A stretch of DNA of 64,000 bases. Source: JAACSU01 sp035905775 (GTDB lineage: Bacteria; Patescibacteriota; Gracilibacteria; BD1-5; UBA6164). Below are positions 1 through 9,871 of this stretch, one piece after another; position 1 is the first letter of the stretch, and each line of letters opens with the position of its first letter. The DNA is taken from the NCBI GenBank assembly GCA_035905775.1, contig JAMIGJ010000044.1, forward strand, positions 1 to 64,000, in the 5' to 3' direction. Below the pieces are notes generated by a model that did not search any database, was not told the DNA's origin, and saw nothing but the letters and a program-made list of their open reading frames with translations. Position numbers and translations under genes: made by a program.

Positions 1-14
1 AATAAAAAAATAGA

Positions 15-968
15 TTATAAGCTAAAAAATACTTCAGACAAGAGCGTATCTTGCAACTTTGTTTTTCGGATATTTTTTCCGATAAATACTATGCGAGATA
101 TCCTCTCTTTTCTATCCCAACGCTCATCTGGGTTAAGCGTAAAACTCGAACCAGCTTTTTGGATGATATATCGTGCTTCAGGCATTTCGGCAAAGTGCAC
201 AAATCCCTTGATTCGAAAGATATCATCGGGAAGATTTCCTAAAAAGTGTTTCATATGTTCGAGGCTATAACATGTTTCCTCTGTTTTAAAGAGATAGTTG
301 GTGATACTATGATCATGATGGTGATCGTGCTCATGCCCTAGTTCGTGTTCTATCGCTTCGGTCATCTCAAAACTCGTGGTATCGAGGATGTAACTGAGGT
401 CTACTTTTCCAAAATTTGTTTCAACGATGACTCCATAAGGATTGAGTTCTTTGACTGATTTTTTGATTGCTTCTATTTCTTCTGGTGCCACTCCTTCGAC
501 TTTATTAAGGATGATAAAATTCGCAAACTCTATCTGTTCAAAGGTCGTTTGGAGTGATTGTACGAGATGATGCCTGAAATTTGTGGCATCAACGAGGCAG
601 ACGATACTATCCAGTTTACATCTTCCTTCAAAATCTTCGATGAGAAAGGTCTGAGCAATCGGCAGAGGTTCGCTCATTCCAGAAGCTTCGATGATGAGAT
701 AGTCAAATTCTTTTCCAGAGTCAAGAAGTTTTTGAACTCCAGCGATAAAGTCTCCTCGTACTGAGCAGCACATACATCCATTCTGGATTTCTATGATTTC
801 TTCGACAGAGTTTTCGACGAGTTCTCCATCGACTCCTTCTTCTCCAAATTCATTTTCTATCACGGCTATTTTGTAGTCTTGGGTATTTCGTAAAATATGA
901 TTGAGAAGGGTTGTTTTTCCAGCTCCCAAAAAGCCAGAAAGTACGGTTACGGGTATTTTTTTATTCAT
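15..968 (-). CDS. CobW/ZNG1-family GTP-dependent metallochaperone
   Basis: A 317-residue P-loop GTPase of the COG0523 group. The N-terminus has the G1 loop GFLGAGKTTLLNH. Residues about 64-69 form the metal-relay motif GCMCCS (CxCC), and a histidine tract (GHEHDHHHDH, near residue 215) separates the GTPase from the C-terminal CobW domain. The family hands zinc or another divalent metal to client enzymes. It lies 12 bp downstream of a Fur-family gene on the same strand, so it is probably zinc-regulated by that protein. The stop is TAA. The substrate metal is inferred from context. Confidence 0.93.
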   Translation of the reverse strand: MNKKIPVTVLSGFLGAGKTTLLNHILRNTQDYKIAVIENEFGEEGVDGELVENSVEEIIEIQNGCMCCSVRGDFIAGVQKLLDSGKEFDYLIIEASGMSEPLPIAQTFLIEDFEGRCKLDSIVCLVDATNFRHHLVQSLQTTFEQIEFANFIILNKVEGVAPEEIEAIKKSVKELNPYGVIVETNFGKVDLSYILDTTSFEMTEAIEHELGHEHDHHHDHSITNYLFKTEETCYSLEHMKHFLGNLPDDIFRIKGFVHFAEMPEARYIIQKAGSSFTLNPDERWDRKERISRIVFIGKNIRKTKLQDTLLSEVFFSL

Positions 969-980
969 AGATTTAATATT

Positions 981-1379
981 TTATGAGCTACACTCACTAC
1001 ATTTCCCAAATAAATTTATCGAGTGTTCTCGCAGGGTGAAATGATGATTTTTTGCAACTTGAGAGAGAAGTTTGCAGAGAAACTGAGAGTCAAACGAAAG
1101 GATTTTTCCACAAGATTCGCACTTCATATGTTCGTGATGATGCTCGTGTGAGTTGACTTCATATTGTTCGACTCCAGCCTCAAGACTCACTCTGCGAAGA
1201 ACTCCAATCTCACAAAAGAGCTTTATCGTCCGAAAGATACTCGCTCTCCCAATATCTGGAAAGCTTGTTTCGATATCACGAGCCGAAAAAATATGAAACT
1301 CCTGCATTTTTCCAAAGAGCTCTTTACGCTCAGGAGTGACGCTTTTTTTCTCACGTTTGAGTATTTCTTCTATTTTCAT
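981..1379 (-). CDS. Fur-family metalloregulator, probably Zur
   Basis: A 132-residue winged-helix regulator. The N-terminal half has the Fur pattern TPERKELF...ASIFRTIKLF, and the C-terminal half has the metal-binding run HEHHHEH followed by CESCG and a terminal CSEC pair (structural zinc site). Length is normal for Fur, Zur and PerR. It is the first gene of a two-gene operon with a CobW metallochaperone, which favours zinc sensing over iron. Fur family is certain; the zinc assignment is an inference. Confidence 0.9.
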   Translation of the reverse strand: MKIEEILKREKKSVTPERKELFGKMQEFHIFSARDIETSFPDIGRASIFRTIKLFCEIGVLRRVSLEAGVEQYEVNSHEHHHEHMKCESCGKILSFDSQFLCKLLSQVAKNHHFTLREHSINLFGKCSECSS

Positions 1380-1380
1380 A

Positions 1381-1399
1381 ATTGAGACATAGTATCAAT
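1381..1399. promoter_or_regulatory. Imperfect palindrome at the zur-like gene start
   Basis: The sequence ATTGAGACATAGTATCAAT lies directly upstream of the Fur-family start codon and has complementary ATTGA/TCAAT arms. Fur-family regulators often bind such palindromes at their own promoters, so this is a candidate autoregulatory operator. It does not match a canonical Zur box closely. Confidence 0.25.
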
Positions 1400-1537
1400 T
1401 AAAGTATTTGAAATATATGCAAGAGAGGTGAGATGTCAAAAGATTTTTGAGAAAAATAATTTCTTCTTGCAATTTTAAAACTTTTTTGTAGAGTACTGCT
1501 CGACACAGATTTTCATGTTTTGAAAATCCCCTGAATG

Positions 1538-1655
1538 AAGAGACACCCTTACACAAAACTTGAGGACATCTCTTCCTTGCGAGATGTATACATATTTTGT
1601 AGGTAGGTTTTATAGGCTTGTATGAGCGTGTAAAAAAGTGTCTCTTTATTTTATT
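1538..1655 (+). ncRNA. Candidate structured RNA in a 400-bp intergenic region
   Basis: AAGAGACAC (1538-1546) and TTACAC (1549-1554) pair with GTGTAA (1628-1633) and GTGTCTCTT (1638-1646), giving a 15-bp helix with one internal loop. Inside it lies a perfect hairpin ACATCTC (1566-1572)/GAGATGT (1581-1587). A T-rich tail follows on the plus strand. No coding frame spans it. I looked for the SRP RNA, 6S and RNase P cores and did not recognise any. It could also be an unusual terminator or a decayed repeat. Confidence 0.3.
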
Positions 1656-1661
1656 ATTCCA

Positions 1662-1755
1662 CCTCTGAATCTCCTCCTTTTATTAAAAAGGAGGAGAGCA
1701 TCAAAAAATATTAATTCTTTTTCCCCCTTCCTTTTTTGTAAAAGGAAGGGTTGGG
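1662..1755. repeat. Two adjacent palindromic repeat units
   Basis: CTCCTCC with complementary arms at 1671-1696 and CCCTTCC with complementary arms at 1725-1750 are two hairpins. The first is preceded by CCTCTGAATC, the reverse complement of the GATTCAGAGG tail seen beside similar hairpins elsewhere in this window (for example 9357-9397). Together with the candidate RNA this accounts for most of the 1380-1787 gap. Confidence 0.6.
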
Positions 1756-1787
1756 GATGGAATAAGTGGGATTAACCATATTACATT

Positions 1788-3605
1788 ATGTCAGAAATTA
1801 CTGTACAGAAAACTACGTTCCGTGACCTCGGTCTTTCGGAAAAGCTTCTTGAGGCCATTGAGAAAAAAGGATACCAATATCCAAGTGAAATCCAAGCTGG
1901 AGTGATACCACTTCTCTTAAACGGAGACAGAGATATCGTAGGACAAGCTCAAACGGGAACCGGGAAAACAGCAGCTTTTGGTCTGCCACTTTTAGATAGA
2001 CTCAATATGGATAAATCAGGAGTTCAAGCGATGATCCTCGCTCCAACTCGAGAGCTTGCGATCCAAGTAGCCAATGAAATCAAATCATTTGCCGATGCTC
2101 AAGTAAAAGTAACACTTCTCTACGGAGGACAAAATATCCGAGATGAACTTATGGAGCTTAAACGAGGTCCGCATATCGTGGTTGGGACTCCAGGTCGAGT
2201 CAAAGATCACCTTATTACCAAACGAACGCTCAATCTCTCGACGATCGATTATTTTATCCTCGATGAAGCAGATGAGATGCTTAATATTGGGTTTCGAGAA
2301 GAAATCGAAGAAATCCTGACGCATACTCCAGAAAATAAAAAAACACTGCTTTTTTCTGCAACGATGCCACGAGAAATTTTGGGTCTCGTAAAACAATATA
2401 TGCACGAGTATGATACCGTTGCGATTCAATCAAAAACGACGATTTCAGATCGTATCACTCAAATCTACTATGAAGTGGCTCCACGAAATAAATTTGAAGC
2501 TCTTTCGCGAGTGATTGATATGACCGAAGATTTTTATGGAATCGTATTTTGTAAGACCAAGATGGATGTAGATGAAGTTGCTTCAAAACTTATCGGAAGA
2601 GGGATTAAGGCTGAAGCCATTCACGGAGATATCGAACAAAAAAATCGAGAAAAAGTACTTGCGAGATTTAAATCTCGCAAAATCTCAATTCTTGTCGCAA
2701 CCGATGTTGCGGCTCGAGGAATCGATGTAGAAGATCTCACTCACGTGGTAAACTACTCACTTCCAGATAATGCAGAAGTCTATACACACCGTATCGGTCG
2801 TACCGCTCGTGCAGGGAAGACGGGAACAGCCATCAACTTCGTGTCTCGACTCGATACTCGAAAACTCTTTGGCATCGAAAGACTCTTGAAACAAAAAATG
2901 ACCCAAGGAAAAATCCCAGGAGCTCGTGAAGTAGTAGAACTTCAGAAAAAACGACTCGTAGGAAATATCGCAAATCTCATGAATGACGAAAAACTCCATG
3001 AATACGAATCTATGGTTCAAAGTCTCCTTGAACTTGGGGATCCAAAAACCGTACTTGCTGCGATGCTCAAAAACGCTCATGCAGATAAATTTGATGAAGC
3101 ATCCTATAATATCATCACGGAGTCAGCACCTCTTGCTCCAACAGGAGAACAGCGTATTTTCATCGCTCGTGGAAAGCTCGATAATCTTGATCCAGGAAGT
3201 CTGATCCGATTCATCGAAAACGAAGTGGGGATGAAACTCGGTGATGTTGGTAAAATCGATGTTCTTGAAAAATTTTCTTATATGAATGTTCAAGCGAAAG
3301 ACGCAGAGCAAATTTTACATCATTTTAAAGAACTTAATCCACGTCAACCACTTGTAGTACAAGCGAAAGCTCGAACAGATGGAGGAGGATATGCAAGCAG
3401 TGGGGGAGGTTCACGTGGAGGACGAAGTGGAGGATCATCTGGATGATATTCTGGAGGGGGATTTAAAAAATCATACTCAGGAGGACGAGGAGATGGACTT
3501 GGATATTCTGGAGGAGGTTCAAATTCACGTTCAAGCGGAGCTCGAGGGAGTTCTCGTGGAGGTCGAGAATCTGCAGGAGGGAAAAGTTATGGATGGAAAA
3601 AGTAA
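1788..3605 (+). CDS. DEAD-box RNA helicase (DeaD/CsdA type)
   Basis: A 605-residue helicase. In order: Q motif (GYQYPSEIQ), motif I AQTGTGKT, PTRELA, GG, TPGR, DEAD, SAT, then the second RecA domain with VFCKT, HGD, ATDVAARGID and HRIGRTARAG. Residues about 455-535 match a DbpA/CsdA-like RNA-binding domain. The tail is rich in Gly, Ser and Arg. One TGA at 3444 falls in that tail and is read as Gly; the frame continues with GYSGGG and ends at TAA 3603-3605. Expected role: unwinding structured RNA in ribosome assembly and cold adaptation. Confidence 0.95.
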
Positions 3606-3616
3606 GAAATAAAAAA

Positions 3617-3640
3617 ATCTCTGCCTTGCAGAGATTTTTT
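3617..3640 (+). terminator. Intrinsic terminator after the DEAD-box helicase
   Basis: ATCTCTGC, loop CTT, GCAGAGAT, followed by a run of T, twelve bases after the helicase stop. Confidence 0.85.
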
Positions 3641-3711
3641 GTGCATGAAAAGAGTTTGCAAAAAATATAAAAACCTCTAATTTACTAAAAAGTATTTTGT
3701 AATTTAAAATT

Positions 3712-3993
3712 ATGCTTGAGCTTCTCCAACTCATGTGACAAAAACAATCTCTAGTTATATATGCGCTTTTTCTTATCCTTATCGTGTTACAGTATTATGT
3801 TTCACTGCAGCCTCAAGGATATTTTTTGTGAAAAATACGTAAGTATATCCCAAAAAACTATCGTCAGAGATTTGTGCAACCTGAAATGGAGATAAAAGCA
3901 CGAGTTTCATTTCAAAGATTTGTGCTTTTATGTATAATTGCACTCGTTATATTTCTCATCTTACAAATAGCAGGATTATATTTTTTATCATAA
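3712..3993 (+). CDS. Small two-helix membrane protein, unknown function
   Basis: A 93-residue frame starting MLELLQLMGQKQ, with two TGA codons read as Gly, ending at TAA 3991-3993. Residues about 13-28 and 72-92 are hydrophobic helices; a basic stretch (RKYIPKNYRQRF) lies between them. It ends 4 bp before the following metallopeptidase gene, so the two are probably co-transcribed. No family recognised. Confidence 0.7.
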
Positions 3994-3997
3994 TTTT

Positions 3998-5830
3998 ATG
4001 AACCAAACACTCTTTCTTGAAAATATTTCAAAAATTCATGAACTTTTTAACGCAAATGAAGCGCATCTCAATGGACTTGCTGAAGGAATTCAAAAAGAGG
4101 GATATCAAAGAGAGATACTAGATAGCTTTCTTGATGAGTTGAGGCTTGAAAAAAATAGTGATACACGCTATGTAGCCTATGCACGAATTGCAGGAAAAAA
4201 ATTTGAACCTCTCGATATCTACCTCGAAAAAATTGGAAAATCTCGTGAAGAGCGAGATATCTATTTTGAGAAATCCTATATTTTTGTGAGAAAATATTAT
4301 GAAAATATGCAGGAAACTCTGCTTCAAAAAATACAGGAGCAAAAACTGCTCCCAGAGTTCTATATGACGATATTTGAGTATACACATAAGCTTGGAAAAC
4401 TCTATTCTGAATTATTTTTGCAGTGGAATAGAAAACTTCTTTTTGAGCAAAATCGTGAACTCGAAGCTCGCTTTGAGGGAAATCAGGATGCAATTATCAT
4501 GTTTCTCCAAGAAAATGGACTCTTTGATACATGACACCGTGGAGATATGGCAGACAGGAGTTATTCACTGCTAGAGAAAGCAGGAAACGAATATATTTCT
4601 CGAAGCTACTGTGAAGTATTTCCCACAGAAGTTCAAACGATTGTGAAAAAATACGAAGATTTTATACAAGCTCTAGATCTGCTCGAAGACGAAGTATTTG
4701 GGAGAAAACGAGAATATATTAACTATTTTACAGCAATTCAAACTGCATGGAAGGAAAAAGATATAAACGAACTCGTAGAAAAATGGTCTCAAGTGGATAT
4801 TGCGTGGATGGCTATAGATACTCCCGTACAACCAGGGCATCCGATAGAATACTATGAAGATAAATATCGTCGAGCAGTTTCCATAGAGTTTGACCTCCGG
4901 CTGACTGATCCAAGTCTCTTTGAATCGACCGTTGCAAAAAATATCGAACATATGTATGAAGCGATGTACGATGAAATCGGTCGAGAAAATTTTCCTGAAA
5001 GCTATCACTACAGTCTCAATAATCAAAAAAAAGTACAGCTCTATATCGGAGCTCCAGTTCTTGCTTATGGATCATTTTTGTGTGGAAGCTATAGCGCGCA
5101 AGTCGTTCCAAACGATGATGAGGTGAGTAAAATCCATGGAAAAAAGATTTTTGCCTTTCCAAAATATGTACGAGAAAGCCAAAAAGTAGCTCCAAAAATG
5201 GCACTTGATGCCAAGATGATAGATGCAGAGATCTTAGAAAAATATGATGCGTTTTTGCAAGGTCCAGAAGAGAGATACTACGAAATCTATGATATCGAAA
5301 CGATTGGGCACGAATATGGGCATACCCTTTGGCTTGCTCCAGGAGCAGAGATTCGCATGGGAGAACAAGGACTTTTTAAAAATATAGAAGAGTTTAAAGC
5401 AACGGCAGGAGGACTCGTCGCATATTTTCTCGCAGGTGGAAATGAGCTTTTGGATGAAGATGTAGTGGTAACGCATCTCATGCGCAGTATGCGGATGATG
5501 CGATACCGAGAAGTAGAGGATATTCTCCCATACTATTGTGAGTGCCTCATACATCTCCATATATTTTTTATGTCAGGGATGATAGACTATCACTTTGGAA
5601 AAGTAAAACTCCATTATAATGAAAAAACCTACGCAACATTCAAAGAACTCTATACTTCTATCTATACCCAACAAATATTTACCTATCTCAATCAGATGGA
5701 AGCAGGGAATTTTCTTTTTGAATTTGTAGTACGGGAAAACGGAGTATTTCTCCCAAAAGAGGAAAAAGTCAGAAAATTTGTAGAAGAGTATTATGAAAAT
5801 TATAAGAGGATAGGGAATGAAGTGTTGTAG
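3998..5830 (+). CDS. Zinc metallopeptidase, CiaB/M3-like
   Basis: A single 610-residue protein if the TGA at 4532 is Gly; under the standard code it splits into two fragments. The catalytic helix is near residue 433 (IGHEYGHTLWL, HExxH), with a downstream acidic helix (NIEEFKATAGG) that likely supplies the third zinc ligand, as in M3 and M49 gluzincins. The layout and 610-residue length resemble the protein annotated CiaB in Campylobacter, itself an M3-like peptidase. No signal peptide, so it is probably cytosolic. Peptidase activity is well supported by the motif; the subfamily is tentative. Confidence 0.75.
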
Positions 5831-5843
5831 AAAAGTTTTGTAA

Positions 5844-5872
5844 GGAACGAATATTTTCGTTCCCATTTTTTT
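5844..5872 (+). terminator. Intrinsic terminator after the metallopeptidase
   Basis: GGAACGAA, short loop, TTCGTTCC, then a T-run. The arms resemble hairpins at 17828-17845 and 37454-37481, so this may be a repeat-derived terminator. Confidence 0.8.
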
Positions 5873-5984
5873 AGAGATTTTCAGTACTTCTTGTATCCAT
5901 CTTTGTTTTCTTTGTATTTCATATTTCTTGAAAAATGAAAAAAACTCTCTTTACTTCTGCATATATTTTCATACTATAAAACGT

Positions 5985-8270
5985 ATGAAAAATATACAAA
6001 CTATACTCAAAAATACCTTTTGACTCGAATCTTTTCGAGAAGGGCAACAAGAAATCATCGAGCATATCATCGACGGAAACGATACGCTCGTTTTTATGCC
6101 GACTGGAGGAGGAAAATCTCTTACCTATCAACTTCCTGGGATAGTCGGGGACGGGATATGTATCGTGATTTCTCCGCTTATTTCTCTCATGAAAGATCAG
6201 GTTGATAAACTCAATACTCTTGGAATACGTACAGAAGTCATCAACTCGACTCTTTCTGGACGTGAAAAACAGGATATATTGCATGAGCTCAAGTATTTTC
6301 AGGATGAAGGAAATGAAGGAATAAAATTTCTCTATATCGCTCCTGAACGTCTCAACTCTAATGAGTTTATCGGGATTCTCAAAACCTGTAAAATATCGCT
6401 GCTTGCCATCGATGAAGCTCATTGTATCTCGCAGTGGGGACATGATTTTCGTCCGAGCTATATGAAAATTAAAGGATTTATTGATGAACTTGCAGGAGGG
6501 GGAGTACGAACTTTTCCGGTCGTAGGACTCACTGCAACCGCAACCCATAAAGTACGAGAAGATATCGTCGAGCGACTTGGGCTTAAAAAATATAGGAGTT
6601 TTATCTCAGGATTTGATCGAAAAAATATCTGTATCATCGTCCGAGAAATCTCTACCAAAGAAGAAAAACAAAAAAAAGTCGAGGAAATCATCGCAAAAAC
6701 ACCTTGAGTTGGGATTATCTACTGCTCAAGCCGAAAACACGTGATCGAGCTTTCAGATCATCTCATCTCTCGTGGGATAAAAACAGGAGTGTATAAAGGA
6801 GATTTGAGTGCAGAAGTGCGTGACCAACAGCAAAATGCCTTTATGAATGACGAGTATAAGGTGATGGTTGCCACCAATGCCTTTGGAATGGGAATCGATA
6901 AAAAAGACATTCGTTTTGTGATTCACTACAATCTTCCCGGAAGTATTGAAAACTATTATCAGGAAATCGGTCGGGCTTGAAGAGATGGAAAGATGAGCTA
7001 CGCAGTGACCCTTGCAAGTTACGGTGATACCAAAATCCAAGAATTTTTCATAGAAAATACCTATCCAGAAAAAAAAGAAGTTTTGGATTTCTATGACTAT
7101 CTCTACCAAAAGATGCAACTTTGAGAAGGAAAAGCCGAGCGAGTAGCAAAAACCTATGTGTCGATGGCCAGTGAATCAGGAGTCGGAAATGATATGAAAG
7201 TCGCTGCGATTATCAAGATTCTCGAAAAATATGGAATCTTGCGACGATGACTCGAAGAAACAGATACTGAGCAAGACTTTCGAGGACGTGGTTTAACATT
7301 GCTACAAGAAAAACGTCAACACAGCCATGTGATGATAGACTGGAAACGGCAAGAACTTCTCAAAAATGAGTCCTATCATAAACTCGAAGAGATGAAAAAA
7401 CTCCTCTTTTATCCACGTTGTCGTAAGAGATATATTTTAGAGTACTTTGGAGATGAAGAAGATCTAGAGCATCTTCCAGCAAACTGTGGAGTGTGTGACT
7501 ATTGTCTGGAAGCAAGAAAATATAGCTCTGAAGATATCGAAAAGATGTTTCCCCTGAGTAGCTATAGTCTCATCCTCGAATCTGTAAAAAAATATGACGA
7601 AAAGTTTGGACAAGTATTATTGGTGCGCATGCTCTTAGGAAGTGGAGATAAAAGACTTACACAGTGGCATCTGGATGACTATGAGCATTTTTGAGCGCTG
7701 AAAGAATATGATAAGGAGGCGATTGGAGCGATGTTTGATGCACTCGTCACCGAAAACTTTCTTTTTAAAACTTCAGGGCAATACCCATGTATAGGTATTA
7801 CAGAGCTCGGTCGTGCTGCGATTTTTCGCAGTCAGGTCTTAAAAAATGCTCACAGTGATATGAATCACTTTGTGATGCAAAAAGTATGAAACAGCAAAAA
7901 AACAGCCGGAAAAAGTGACGGGAAAAAAGCTGCAGCCAAAAAATCTGAAACCTATAAAGAGACTTTAGAGCTCTATAAAGCAGGAAAAACCATTCCAGAA
8001 ATCGCTGAGCTTCGGGACTATACCATGCAAACCATCGAGCAACATCTCGTACAACTCTATATCTCAGGACTCCTTTCGCTTTTTGAAGTACTGAAGCTTT
8101 CAGATCTCGAAAAACTCAAGACAGTAAAAACACTCGTTGAGTCAGATGCACTCATCGATAACTCAGCTTTGAAACCCATAAAAGAGATTTTACAAGATGA
8201 GGGAAGAGATGATATCTCCTATTTTGATATCAAACTCGCACTTGCGCTCATCGAAAAAGGAGATTTATAA
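5985..8270 (+). CDS. recQ: ATP-dependent DNA helicase RecQ
   Basis: A 761-residue superfamily 2 helicase, read through several TGA codons. Motif I is MPTGGGKSLTYQLP, then the DEAH-type box IDEAHCISQWGHDFR typical of RecQ, SAT-like GLTATAT, and motif VI QEIGRAGRDG, where the TGA supplies the Gly after GRA. The RecQ C-terminal zinc site follows (CRKRYILEYFGD...NCGVCDYC), then an HRDC/RQC-like tail. Motif spacing and frame are continuous over the whole length. It acts in recombination and replication-fork repair. This gene is the clearest internal proof that UGA encodes Gly here. Confidence 0.96.
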
Positions 8271-8351
8271 AAACTAAAAATGAATTGTTTCGTAAATTGT
8301 ATTTTTATTTCTTTTATGTTACTATTTTTATATACAAATTAACTAAAAGAT

Positions 8352-9152
8352 ATGTCTGATTCAAAAGAAACATGAGGATGAAATAAAGATCCACTTCCAT
8401 TTAATATTTATAAATGATATTTTTGAAAAATAGAAATGGGAGATATTATTCCTGTTTGATGAAATATTGTGTGAGGTGTAACTTCACATCTAGAAATAGA
8501 TGAAATACCTCAAAATACAATGATTGATATTCATGAATTTGAAGGATTATATAATAAGCAAAAATCGTGAATTGAAGAATACCTAAATAAAGCTCAAATA
8601 GATGCTGAAAGTAGAATGTTTTTTGCTCTATGGAATGTACAAACTAGAATTCAAAAAGCACTCAAAACTATGCAGCAAACAGATTTATCTCAAAGAAGTA
8701 CCCTTTATAATACCAAAGGGCAAGTCAAACTTTCAGAACTGATATGAAATTCTGCGTGTGCTGAACGAGCAGCATTATGAACATATGTATTATATGGTTT
8801 ATGAATAGAAGCATACTATATGGCATGATATTCTTTTCAGAGTGATATAGATGATGGAGAACCACATTCATGGATTATTATTCCATGAGTAAGTAAAACT
8901 CTTATTTTTGATGTTGCTCGACCAATTACAATTGAGTGAGGACAAGAATTGCCTAATATTTATAGGATAAATGGAGAATTTAATAAAGAAATAATTTGAA
9001 AATCAGATAATTTTTATGTGGAAGCAAAATCTGTATATTGATGAAGAAATTCACTTCATTTTTGAGTTTGAGATGGAAGAATGTCATCTGAAATTCCAAA
9101 TATAGTAAACACAAGTTCAAATGAGGTAGTAAAAATCATCTCATGAAATTAG
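8352..9152 (+). CDS. Transglutaminase/papain-fold-like protein, UGA-rich
   Basis: A 266-residue frame containing about 20 TGA codons read as Gly against about 10 GGN codons; invisible under the standard code. The middle carries a candidate Cys-His-Asp triad in transglutaminase order: NSACAERAAL (Cys), then GEPHSWIII (His) about 45 residues later, then FDVARP (Asp). No signal peptide. The fold and a protein-modifying role are inferred from this spacing only. It ends at TAG 9150, 17 bp before yaaA. The UGA excess suggests a recent or weakly expressed gene. Confidence 0.6.
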
Positions 9153-9169
9153 ATTATTAGTACGAATTC

Positions 9170-9871
9170 ATGAAAAAAATATTATTTCTCATACCTCCCA
9201 GCGAAGGAAAAACTTCAGGATGAGAGCTCTGAAATGAAACTCTCAACTTTCATTTTGAAAAACCAACAAAAATAATAGAGCAAGCAAACGAAAAAGATCT
9301 CAAATGCAAGGGAAAACGTTTTGAGGAAGCGCAGGAACTCAATACTTTATGTAGTTCTCCTCTCCTGCAAGGGAGAGGAGATTCAGAGGTGAGGGCTGCG
9401 ATTGCTCGCTATAATGGAGTGATGTATAGCGCAATTGATTACGACGCAATGACTTTGGATGCGCAACATATTTTTGATAGGCATTTTTTGATATGTTCTG
9501 GGATGTATGGACTTGTGTGACCACAAGACGCAATAGCAAACTATAAACTTCCGATAGAGACGAAGTGACTTTCGCATTTTTGGAAAGAAAAAATCACTCA
9601 AACACTCAATGAGAGTAAGTTTAATATCATCGTAGATGTACTTCCAGGAAGCTATAAAAAGATGATTAACTGGAAAAAACTCCATAAAAAAGTCATAGTG
9701 GTAGATTTTTTTGAAATGAAAGATGGAAAGAAGAAAAAAATGACGCATGGAGTAAAAGCCGTGAAAGGGAAATGGATTAAAAAACTCTGTGAAAAAGATT
9801 TCACAGAGTTTGAAAACATGATTCTTGAAAAAATATCACAAGGGGAAACTAGGCTTGAGGTACTTCAATAA
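9170..9871 (+). CDS. yaaA: YaaA/DUF328 peroxide-stress protein
   Basis: A 233-residue member of the YaaA family: N-terminal LFLIPPSEGKTSG, YNGVMYSAIDYDAM (family YxGxxYxxLD), CSGMYGLVGPQDAI (SGLYG), and a basic C-terminal part (MTHGVKAVKGKW). In other bacteria YaaA binds DNA and limits Fenton damage under peroxide stress. Residues about 62-75 are encoded by an inserted palindromic repeat (9357-9397) kept in frame. Several TGA codons are read as Gly. The 3' end overlaps the convergent pirin gene by 23 bp. Confidence 0.88.
9357..9397 (+). repeat. Palindromic repeat unit inside yaaA
   Basis: CTCCTCTCC, loop, GGAGAGGAG, then the conserved tail ATTCAGAGGTGAGGG. It lies in frame within yaaA and adds about 14 residues between conserved blocks. 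Same family as the units at 36367-36410 and 59156-59196. Confidence 0.75.

Noticed and set aside
1500..1660. SRP (4.5S) RNA
   Set aside because: The GGAA-type apical loop and the symmetric-loop motif of SRP helix 8 are absent from both strands.
6000..8270. recQ as a degraded pseudogene with many stops
   Set aside because: All the apparent stops are TGA at Gly positions and the frame is continuous, so the gene is intact in code 25.
9350..9400. CRISPR-like repeat array
   Set aside because: The repeat units are scattered singly or in pairs, imperfect, and not separated by regular spacers.
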